This document shows positions 55,456 through 64,000 of a stretch of DNA of 64,000 bases, in pieces. Every line of letters begins with the position of its first letter. The first letter of the stretch is position 1. Source of the DNA: Stenocarpella maydis (lineage: Eukaryota; Ascomycota; Sordariomycetes; Diaporthales; Diaporthaceae); assembly GCA_002270565.1 (NCBI GenBank), contig NQMI01000120.1, positions 62,001 through 126,000 on the forward strand. The letters are read 5' to 3'. The position numbers and the translations under genes are program-made. The notes under the pieces were generated by a model. It searched no databases. It was not told where the DNA came from and saw only the letters and a list, made by a program, of their open reading frames with translations.

Positions 55456-57526
55456 TATAGTAATATTATAAAACCCCTTATAAACCTTATAAGGAAGGAC
55501 CTTATATTTAAATAGATAGAAATAAGATAATAAGCTTTCTAAATACTTAAGAATAAAGTTATAGAAGACCCTATACTAGAAGAAGTAAACTCTAAAAAGG
55601 AATTTAAAGTTTATATAAATACTTTAAATAATACTATAAATAGAGAATTTACTTAAAAAGATAATTAAGGCAGAATATATATTATTATAAACTTTAGCAA
55701 GAAATTTAGTAGATTGGAAACCCGGTATACTATACCTAATAAGAAATTTATAGTAATAGTATATATATTTTAAGAATAGCAATATTATCTTATTAAAGCT
55801 AAGAAATAGATTAAACTTTATATAGATTATAAGAATCTTATAACCTCTATAATAATTAAGATTCTTAATGAATAATAAATTAAATATATAGAGTTTATAT
55901 TATAATTTAATAATAAGGTTATTTATATAGATAGAGTTAAGAATTCTAAAGCAGATATACTTAGTAGAAGACTAAATCATTAGGATAGAGATTTACCCAT
56001 GGAATAGATAATATTTAAAGCTTAGGCAGATAGAAGCTTTATCCTTAACTAAGAACTTAATGCTATAATTAAAGTTAATTTCCAAACCTAAAGGACTCCT
56101 ATATATCTAGAAGAATAATATAAGTTAATTTAAAAAAAAATATATAAAGTACTAGCATATAGCCATTAAAGAATTATAGTAATTACTAAAAGGATCTAAT
56201 GGGACCATTAGATCCCTAACCTTAAAAAAAAAGTTAAGAATATCATTAGTAAATGCAACTTATATAATGAAAATAAAGTCTCTAGGTATGTACTATATAG
56301 ATTATTAAAATCTCTACTAGTACTTATAACTATATGTTATCCATTAGTCTAGACTTTATCATTAAGCTACCCCTCTTATAAGAACCCTTAACTAGAATAC
56401 TACATAACAGTATCCTAGTAGTAGTTTATAGACTGAGCAAGTATTTATATTTCATACTATATAAGGAAGCTAGTATAATAGAAGAACTTATATATACATT
56501 CTTATAAATTATTATAAGTAACTATAAAATACTATGTAAAATTATCTTAAATAGAAATAAGCTCTTTATATTAAACTTTTAAAAGTTAATAATGAGATAA
56601 CTCAGAGTAAAATATAAACTTTTAATAATAATATATCTATAAATAGATAGATAGATAGAATGGATTAACTAAATTATAGAATAATACCTTTAATACTATA
56701 TTAACTAGTTATAGAATAACTAGGTTAAATTACTACTACTAGCATAACTAAACAGTTACCTTTCTTTACACTCTGTAGATACAAGCCTTAGGTATACTAT
56801 AAGTTACTATTAAACACTATACCAGCAGAATTAGTAGAATAAAAATTAATATAGATTAGATAAATCTAACAAGATAGTTAGAAAGAACTTTCTTTTATAT
56901 AAAAATAAATAATAAAATATATAAACCAGAAAAGAATGAAGAGATTAATTCTTAAGAAGGAAGATAAAGTCTACTTTATATAATAAATATTAAAACTAAG
57001 CAACCTAATAATAAACTTAATTATAAGAAAATCAGCCCCTTTAGAATTTTAAAAAAACTATTAAATACTAACTATAGACTTTTACTACCTTAAGGAATAA
57101 AATAATACCTAGTTTTTTATATTTTACTATTAGAACTAGCACTCTAGGATGCAAAACTTAAAATATGGATTAAGACTATTAATAAATATAATAAGAAATA
57201 TAAAGTAGAAATAATTATAGACTCAAAATAATACTAAAGAATAATAGAGTACCTTATTAAATGAAAAGCCTATAATTTAAGTGAGAATATATAAGAACTA
57301 GAGAAAAACCTAATATACTATAAAAATAAACTCAGATAATTCCATAAGAATCCACTAGGTCTATTAAGTAACTCAAGAAACTTAACTAACTAGGACTTCA
57401 AACAGCAGATAAGCCACCTATAGGTATATTTCCCTCCAAACCAGCATCCAGCAGCTTTAACCAATCAGTATTTTTATCTACTATTATACTCTAATTAAAA
57501 ACCCCTACCTTACCCTTAGAATACAA

Positions 57527-57790
57527 CTATACCTCCTGCGCCATCATTCCACCAGCCTCCGCTGTAAAGTTATAACGCGCAACCTTAGCAGATTGCTCAA
57601 CAATCTGCACACACTCAGCCTCAGCCTCCTCCCTTTTCAAGCAATCTAGCTCATTAATCATCTTAATGCTATAGTACACTATATATACTATTTTCTTAGC
57701 CTATAAATAATGCTGCTTATATAACCAGCTAGTCTTTATATTTGCTAGTATAGCTTCCTTCTTAGTAGCATCTAGCTTATCCTTAATCTA
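57527..57790 (-). pseudogene. Coiled-coil relic, probably gag-like
   Basis: The minus-strand frame reads LDATKKEAILANIKTSWLYK, one stop, then MINELDCLKREEAEAECVQI, VEQSAKVARYNFTAEAGGMM and a stop at 57527. A helical charged segment with a DELE/EEAE-like pattern occurs near the C-terminus of many fungal transposon-associated proteins. The opposite orientation to the Ty3 body suggests a separate insertion. Confidence 0.35.
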
Positions 57791-58141
57791 TAAATAAAGA
57801 TAGGTAATCTTTTATATTTAGACTAGTATAAGCCTATATATATTATAATTCCTATACTCCTAATAACTATACTTAAAATAATGGGATAAAGTCCTCTCTA
57901 AAGTAATATAGGAAGCCTTACTAGCTTTATAAGATAAATAAGTTAATATAACCAAACCATAGGAAAGATAGTAGTAAAGAGACTCTCTCTATTTAGTCTT
58001 CCAAGAATAATAAAAAGATTTCAAAATATAAGAACCCTTAATATAATTAGATATAATAAATTGAAAAGGTATAAAAATAAGTATAAATAAATAAAGGAAA
58101 CTTATAAAATACTTTTAAGGATAAAAATATAAGAGAGATAG

Positions 58142-59131
58142 TATTATAAACCAATATAATAGTAATCTAGCATCTAGAGTAACCAAGACTAACTACTATA
58201 ATGCAACCCTATAGGCATAAGATAATGGGATATATTAGAATAGGGTTAGGGTTAGAACCCTACTAACTAGGATAGACTAATAGAACTGCTAGCAATCCTA
58301 ATAACTTTAAGATAAACTAATGAAGTTACCAATAGTCTATACAGTCTATCAGCCAAAAGACAGATAAAGAGTTAGAATATATATACAGGTATGGTTATCA
58401 CTATAGCAGATAGCTTTCATAAAACAGACTCTTTAGTTATCAATCTAAGTACTTAGTCTTACTAACTAGATAGCCTTATAGCTTCTAATCATACCCTCTT
58501 TATAAACAGTATCTTCATATACTGCAACTCAGTTATATGCTGCCTCTGCGCCGCTCTACTAACATAAACCCTATAGGTTACCTACTGAACCCTATAAAGG
58601 TTTGGTATAATCATAACATCCTGGTCCTGGCTACTTCCTGGTACCCTACTATAATGATTACACCAAACCTTTATGAGGTTTAGTAGGTAACCTATAGGGT
58701 TTATCTTAATGGAGCGGCATAAAGGTGATGCTTAACTAAGTTGCAGTATATAAAAATACTGTTTATAAATAGGGTATGATTAGAAGCTTGTAAGGCTATC
58801 CAGTTAGTAAGACTAAATACTTAGATTAATGACTGAAGAGTCTATTCTATAAAAGCTATCTATTATAGTAATAACTATATCTATATATATATACTAACTC
58901 TTTAGTAGCTATATTAGGTAAATTATATCTAATGTATTCATTATATACTAGATATGTTTGGATAACTTATATTTAATATATTTATCTTAAGGGGGTGGGT
59001 CCTTAACCCTAACCCTATGTATTTGCTGATATCATGTGTTAGTGCTGGTGGGGTAGCGTTATAGTTCTTAATTCTACTTTTTTTAGTTCTATGGAGGAGT
59101 CTTTAAGGTACTATTATATTGGCTTATAATA
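58142..59131. repeat. Palindromic pair of Ty3 LTRs
   Basis: A plus-orientation LTR (58,142-58,491) and a minus-orientation LTR (58,777-59,131) flank a spacer that is itself an inverted repeat (for example aaccctataggttacctact near 58,570 against its complement near 58,690). The whole forms a palindrome of about 990 bp centred near 58,634 with a small unpaired centre. Confidence 0.75.
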
Positions 59132-59180
59132 CTTATATTATATTTAATTACTTAATATAAAATATTAAGAAGTAGTTATC

Positions 59181-59777
59181 TGATGAATTGTGTTATAAAA
59201 TAGCATTTAGTTTAGTGTGTGTGTGTTTCGGTAGGGTTGTAGTATGGTGCTCTGAGGTGAATTAGGATGATTGATAATGGTCTGGATAACTTTGTATTGA
59301 ATTAAGTTGGGCTTCTGTAAGCCCTCCTTATATACCCTCTGATGTCGTCTCACCCCTGGGCACGCTGCGGTAGGCTCTGGTGCAAATTTGTAAATGCTGG
59401 AAAATTCGCCCTTCCAACACACTATCTTTGGTTCCAAATAACTAGCCAACCATAGCCCTAGTAATGCCCAAATTAAGTATATACAAACTTTAGAAATCAG
59501 GCTATCCAATGTACTAAGTTATATACTTTTTGGGTAAGAAATAAGGGTAATGCAGAGGTCTGAATTAAGGTGCAAATGCAGGCCAAAATAATCAACTCAC
59601 GGCCACCAAACTCATCTTGCGTTACGCACGCACTGGGCGTACTTAGCGAAAATCGCCTGACTCGCAAGTCTAGGGTAACTCCTTGCACAAAGTCTAGGGT
59701 AACTCCTTGCACAAAGTCTAGGGTAACTCCTTGCACAAAGTCTAGGGTAACTTCTTGCTGAGCGGTTCCGTTTAACA
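59181..59777 (-). repeat. Solo LTR, second family, copy B
   Basis: 597 bp with TG...CA ends and the same internal order as copy A (54,889-55,455). The 24-bp tandem word starting tctagggtaact has three full units plus a partial fourth here, but two in copy A, which explains the length difference. Confidence 0.75.
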
Positions 59778-60065
59778 GGTGATAACCATATTTATATATG
59801 TTCCGACCCTCTTCAGTTGGCTCAATCGAGGCTTCATATTTGCCACTCGATTCAGATGAAGCACTTACCAGCCATTGCTCCGCCATTGCTCGCAAGCGGG
59901 TTGGCTTTCGCATGAGACTATTGAGCTATGGTCCGCAGCCCTAACCCTGGATCTAGTAGGTAGTGCTAACTTAGCCGTTGGGGTTCTGCGGGGTCGTGTC
60001 GGTAGCATTTACCCTGGGTGCCTGGGTCCTCAAAATGGGTCTTCCAGGGTGTCCATCGTGGGTTG

Positions 60066-60734
60066 CTGTCTCGGAAGAACGAGAGTGAGGCCCCCCCCTG
60101 GTAAAATTACCCCTGTACCTCACAGACCACTATAGAATGCCTATTCACGTGCGCGCGCCCACGCAGCGCCTACACCTCCTTCGTCCTCCTCAAATCTCAT
60201 CCTCTCCCTCAGCAAGGTATCTCCACAGCATAGCTATCCGCTCAACGGCCTCACAGCAACGCCCTAATAAGTGCTAGTATCATCCCCTCCTGTTGAGCTG
60301 GAGCTGGGTTTAAAGGTTGGCGGAGTAGTCGTTGTATGGCTTTGATTGCTTCTGTAGCTTCCTCTTTCTTTCCTCCTTCACAGAGGCGAATAGCTTCCTG
60401 GAGAGGCTCGAGAACAGCAAAAGGAAGAGGTCTGCACTTGCGGTTGCCACGTGCACAAGCAGAACAGCGTCCTCCAGCCCCTTTCTGGTCACAGCCAGCG
60501 GTGAGAGTGGTCGCGAGAGAGGCGTGAATACAAGGAATAACCAAGTACGAAGAGAGCGCGAAAATGCTACGCGGGCGCGCTTAAGGAGGAGGCTGGCCAT
60601 TTTGAGGATGTGAGGAAGAAGAAGCTTATTCGCGCTGGCGTGGGCGCGCGCGGTGAAGACCAGCATTTATATGGTCTGTGCGGTACAGGGGTAATTTTAC
60701 CAGGGGGGGGCTCACTCTCGTTCTTCCGAGACAG
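60066..60734. mobile_element. DNA transposon with long near-perfect terminal inverted repeats
   Basis: 669 bp. The left arm begins CTGTCTCGGAAGAACGAGAG (60,066) and the right arm is its complement ending at 60,734. Pairing continues for about 70 bp with only a few differences. A TG dinucleotide flanks both sides, consistent with a 2-bp target duplication. The element splits an LTR (60,746-59,778) that reads continuously once the 669 bp are removed. Internal sequence is GC-rich with CpG retained and has a minus-strand TATA word (CATATAAATGC) and possible coding sequence. Too short for a transposase; probably non-autonomous and young. Confidence 0.7.
60251..60666 (-). CDS. Possible small gene inside the DNA transposon
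   Basis: Two overlapping minus-strand frames are open. One, from ATG 60666 (MLVFTARAHASANKLLLPHI), gives 118 aa. The other ends at 60251 and reads CDQKGAGGRCSACARGNRKC, then LEPLQEAIRLCEGGKKEEAT and AIKAIQRLLRQPLNP. The second has a CxxC....C metal-knuckle look and a predicted helix, and is the more protein-like, but it lacks an ATG unless an intron joins it to the upstream start. No family is recognised. Its position inside the inverted repeats suggests it belongs to the element. Confidence 0.35.
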
Positions 60735-60746
60735 TGGCTCATAACA

Positions 60747-61030
60747 ATGATGGCGCTCGCCCTTATCAAGCGCTTCTATATCTACTACATCCTCATAAGG
60801 CTCCCACTCTTCCTCGCTAGCATTATCAGCTACTAAAGGTGTTTGAGGGGAACCACGTAATTGCTAAGCCCAGCTTCAAGAGGTCTTAGTGGTCTTAAGC
60901 TTAGTATAATACCTCACCTTAATGGCCCCAAGAGTATGCCCCGGGAATTGCTTAGTAATTGCAAGCTGAGACAGTCCTTATTCCTTTAGCTATCAGATCT
61001 TTACATTATCCTCTAATATATATTTCATTC
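60747..61030 (-). pseudogene. Myb/SANT-like DNA-binding domain relic
   Basis: The minus strand reads LKE-stop-GLSQLAITKQFPGHTLG, AIKVRYYTKLKTTKTS and then SEEEWEPYEDVVDIEAL. The LSxxxIxKQFPGRTxGAIxxRYYTKL pattern is that of the Myb-like domain common in ascomycete repeat-associated proteins. Several TAA/TAG/TGA codons interrupt it, so it is a dead copy. Confidence 0.55.
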
Positions 61031-64000
61031 TTTATAAAGTTAAAGTTAGCTTATAGTTTATTATAATATCCTTTATATATCTTATACTTTATATTGCTAG
61101 ATGGTACCTCTTAGTTAAGGAAATAAAACCTTAATTCTCCATTCTATAGTGCTCCATTCTATATTTTATATATAAGCCCTAGGTAAACTATATTATAAAA
61201 GTAGGTAGTAAACTATCTATTATAATGCATTTAAGAACTATATTCTTAAGGGGCTATTCCTTAAACCTTATAATACAGGCTATAATAGTCTCCTCTTCTA
61301 AAGTAGACTTAGGTAGAGATAGCGGGTTGGGGTAATTATATTAACTTTGATAGCGCTTTAACTACTAATGTGTCTGCCTTCTGGCTGCTGTTTTAGGAGC
61401 TATTAAAGGAGTTAATGTGCTTATCTTGTGGCGCTTGTGTAATAGCTGGATAACCTCGTTATTTTAGTTGTAATCTGTAATGCTATCTTTAATAAGGCGG
61501 CCCTCCTCTTTAGAGTTAGTATTACAGTATCTATTAATATTATGCTAAAGGTTAATCCAATCTTAGCTGGTGGACGGCTGTATAGGTAGCTGGGTATCGG
61601 CAAGCTTATGATTGTTATTATTTTTATTGTCTGATGACCTTGGTATGCTTGCCTGAATCTCCTGGCCTTATAATAGCATAATAGAAATCCCCTCATTCTG
61701 CTCTCTACTATCTGGAACTGAAGGATGATGGAATTCTGGGTTGCCTGTCTGATTGCTGTTGCTATGGTGATTATAGTACTGAGAGAGGCGGCTATTGGAG
61801 CGCTGCTATATTCCCACCCTAAGGTCTAAGGCCGCGCTGTATGAACTCTGGGGCTGACTATATGAGTCTAGGATAGGCTTCAGCTGATTGGTATCTGCAG
61901 TATCCTTAGTATATCTGGCTTATAAGCAGCACTATATTGCTGTATATGAAAATAGGTACTTCTTATCCTACTTATTATTAGGAAGGTAGATGATGCTATT
62001 ATTATTAGATATTATTTTGCATGACTGTGTGGAAGGTAGAGGATTATGCTACAATCTATAGCCCTATAGTTTGGCTCTGCCTTTAAAAATGTACAGAATG
62101 GCAGTCTTGTATATACTGCCTTTAGGTGCAGATTCTAACTTATATACAGCACTGCCTGCTGGGAAGGGTTGATCCTATTTTGCGTGCGGAGCCCCGGGTG
62201 AGGCAGGCAATAGCGCTAGAGAATACCCCTGCCTAGGTATATACTGCTGTTGGGTTGATATAGACTTGTTGTCTGGGCCGGCCCTATTGGTAACTAAAGA
62301 CTCTGGCGCGTCCCTCTTGCTACTGGCGCTGGGAGTAGTAGAGACGCTCTTGCCTGCTTAATGGTATTAACCTACTAGCCTACTCTAGGATACAAGATTC
62401 AAGTACATACCTGCACCAGTAGCACTGCCGGATCCAACTTTTTTATATGCATCTGCTAGAAGCTCGCTAAGCAGCGGGAATTCAGTATCAGATTGGCTAT
62501 TATTAAGATCGTTGTAACCTAGGCTGGCCCCGCTGGTAACCGAAGGCTCCTTTGCATCTGCATTGCTACTAGCGCTAAGAGTAGCATTAAAGGAAGTATT
62601 AGCTCGGCTATTACTAAGATCTTCCATTATCACTAGGGATCTTAATTAAATTATCCTATAATACCCTAGTACTGCTATATTATGGACTGCATGCATTTTG
62701 CAGAAGCAGAGGCGGGGGCGGCAGTAGCGGCAGATAAAAAGAGGCTCTAGAGATAGTTACAGATAGATCCTCCTCCTTCAAAGTTAGAAGACTGCAGCTT
62801 GCAGGCTTAGGGTATAGCGCTATAGGGGGAGTATAAAAGATCTGGCGCTTAAGGGAGACGGTTGCCATTATATTACTAATAATAAAGTGCATCTTAATTG
62901 GGAGATAATAAAAAATGTGGTAAGGATAGTTTAGGGAGTTATTATATAAGCTGACTGTCTTTACCACCCTGGGTATAGGGAAATGAGCGAAATTTATCTA
63001 TATCTATAACAAGGGCTGCCTCAAGCAGTACATAAGGGTGCTATATCCCTTCCACTAATTCCAGTACTATGCTTAATTGTGCCTCTTTGCATTACAGCTG
63101 AGTATCAATTTACCAGTCCCTTATACTTCTGCTAATCATGTATCTGCTAAAATAGAAAAGAGATAGCTGGAAAAGGCAACCCTTGCAGGAGACTATCATT
63201 AATATAAAGTATAACCTTATCTTAATGCTATATAACTAATGATATCCCTGGAGATAGCTTAGCTGATATAATATTGGCGCCTCTTAGGACTCCTTCTTAT
63301 GCCCCTCTATATGAGCTTGCCCCTTCCTCTTATTGGCTCATTCCCAGAACCACTAATAATAAGGAGAGGTCTCACCAAGCTACTACATTTATGCTATTAT
63401 TATAGCCCCGGTGTCTTCTTAGACCTATATCTGCCTTAATGGGGTTTCAATAGAGGTAAGGATTAGCTAGGTTATCTTTAGGTCTGCCTTATTCTCGTGC
63501 TTATTCTGCTAAACTTACTATATTAAACTACCCCTCTTTTTACTCTCTGGAACTCATCCTAATTAGACTGTTATATTAATATTCCTATTACCGGCTTAAA
63601 GTTGGTATCTCTGCTGTAGCCTAAATATAGCGTGTAACTCAGAAATAGATTGTAGTTAAATTAGCATGCTGCCTGCTATTCTTGTGATCGGTCTCCTGTA
63701 TGCCTTGCTGCAGCTGCGCTGGTACTCGGTCTGATTGCAGCTGATAGTATATTAAGTCCTGCAGATAGAGATAGCCCTGGATGGGCTATATAGGGTAGAG
63801 GAGGCCTCTATTATCTCGGCATTAATATCTTAATACCTGTGGCATTTTTATAACTAGTTAAGATAGGGCCAGCTCTTGCAAATTATGCTAAGGATCCGCC
63901 AGGCAGATATAGAGTTAGCTTTATAGGCAAAGTGAGGGAATATAGCAGGCAGAGAAAGGGGCTGGAAGAGATATGGGATTAAATATATAACGTGGGTGGC
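61031..64000. other. Degraded AT-biased repetitive DNA, mostly minus-strand relics
   Basis: No intact gene. Minus-strand fragments include MIMEDLSNSRANTSFNATLS to LLADAYKKVGSGSATGAG (62,633-62,385) and, upstream of it in the sequence, a Ser/Thr/Pro-rich stretch. A block of about 70 bp is duplicated inside (62,276-62,346 and 62,515-62,590). The region probably comprises the 3' continuation of the Myb-type repeat gene and other elements. The window ends within it; no telomere array is present. Confidence 0.35.

Larger units (their letters stand above)
53774..58491 (+). mobile_element. RIP-degraded Ty3/gypsy (chromovirus-type) retrotransposon
   Basis: LTR-like ends lie at 53,774-54,148 and 58,142-58,491. 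Between them, in order on the plus strand and broken by many TAA/TAG stops, are gag-like sequence (YNGTSK, then LQAHLTQVRAY, YAALFLKRRALV; about 54,570-54,720), the end of RT/RNase H (YIDRVKNSKADILSRRLNH; about 55,925), an integrase zinc-binding and following region (about 56,160-56,340), the GPF-like tail (PFRILKKLLNTNYRLLLP; about 57,030) and a chromodomain (EYLIK, KAYNL; about 57,240-57,350). Most of protease and RT is missing or unrecognisable. A solo LTR of another family is inserted at 54,889. The heavy TpA bias fits RIP. No target-site duplication was found. Confidence 0.75.
59778..60746 (-). repeat. Fourth Ty3 LTR copy, split by a DNA transposon
   Basis: In reverse orientation. Apart from the insertion at 60,066-60,734 it aligns with copy 1 through ACGATGG, TTTTGAGGACCCAG, CCAGGGTAAATGC, GACACGACCCCGCAG and GATCCAGGGTTAGGG. 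It has kept most of its GC and is the least RIPped of the four. The 3' end of the LTR is cut off at solo LTR copy B. Confidence 0.65.

Noticed and set aside
60747..64000. Telomere or chromosome end
   Set aside because: Only short TTAGGG words within LTRs are seen; no terminal repeat array in the window.
1..64000. tRNA or rRNA genes
   Set aside because: A few GTTCGA-type words (for example near 20297 and 21131) were examined, but none had matching acceptor and anticodon arms.

Overview
The window is nuclear DNA from a filamentous ascomycete (Pezizomycotina, most likely a Sordariomycete). The grounds are short GT-AG introns with CTAAC/CTGAC-like branch sites, GC-rich codon use, a Zn2Cys6 regulator, a CFEM-type Pth11-like receptor, fungal versions of Hub1, Atx1, Mgt1 and Rqc1, and AT-rich transposon relics carrying the C-to-T/G-to-A pattern of repeat-induced point mutation (RIP).

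Layout. 1-2.5 kb: a two-exon zinc alcohol dehydrogenase. 3.2-6.8 kb: relics of an APH-like kinase and an MFS transporter. 7.8-8.4 kb: a small secreted repeat protein with two calcium-loop-like motifs. 10.0-11.4 kb: a broken zincin-like metalloprotease gene. 12.7-15.7 kb: an unrecognised 388-aa protein and a 2-oxoglutarate/Fe(II) oxygenase. 17.0-17.8 kb: a Hub1-type ubiquitin-like protein with an RS-rich extension. 19.6-22.7 kb: degraded, repeat-rich DNA with a GIY-YIG-like gene relic. 24.0-28.7 kb: the DNA repair methyltransferase Mgt1, a truncated Tc1-type transposase and Rqc1/TCF25. 29.9-30.4 kb: the copper chaperone Atx1. 30.4-40.5 kb: about 10 kb with no supported gene except a dead Tc1/mariner element. 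40.6-45.3 kb: a 906-aa Zn2Cys6 regulator with an overlapping upstream ORF, and an NmrA-like NAD(P)-binding protein. 46.3-52.4 kb: an accessory block with a P450 fragment, a six-exon CFEM receptor, a three-exon aquaporin with a promoter repeat array, and a rhodopsin-domain fragment. 52.6-64.0 kb: a nested transposon graveyard. It holds a hairpin MITE-like element, a RIPped Ty3/gypsy chromovirus, four copies of its LTR (two arranged as a palindrome of about 1 kb), two solo LTRs of a second family, and one GC-rich DNA transposon with long inverted repeats sitting inside an LTR.

The housekeeping genes (hub1, mgt1, rqc1, atx1) are scattered and do not form a pathway unit. The 45-64 kb end looks like an accessory or subtelomere-like compartment in which gene families decay beside transposons. 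No biosynthetic cluster, tRNA, rRNA or CRISPR array was found. All exon structures were inferred by eye from frame, splice signals and family resemblance and have not been tested against transcripts.
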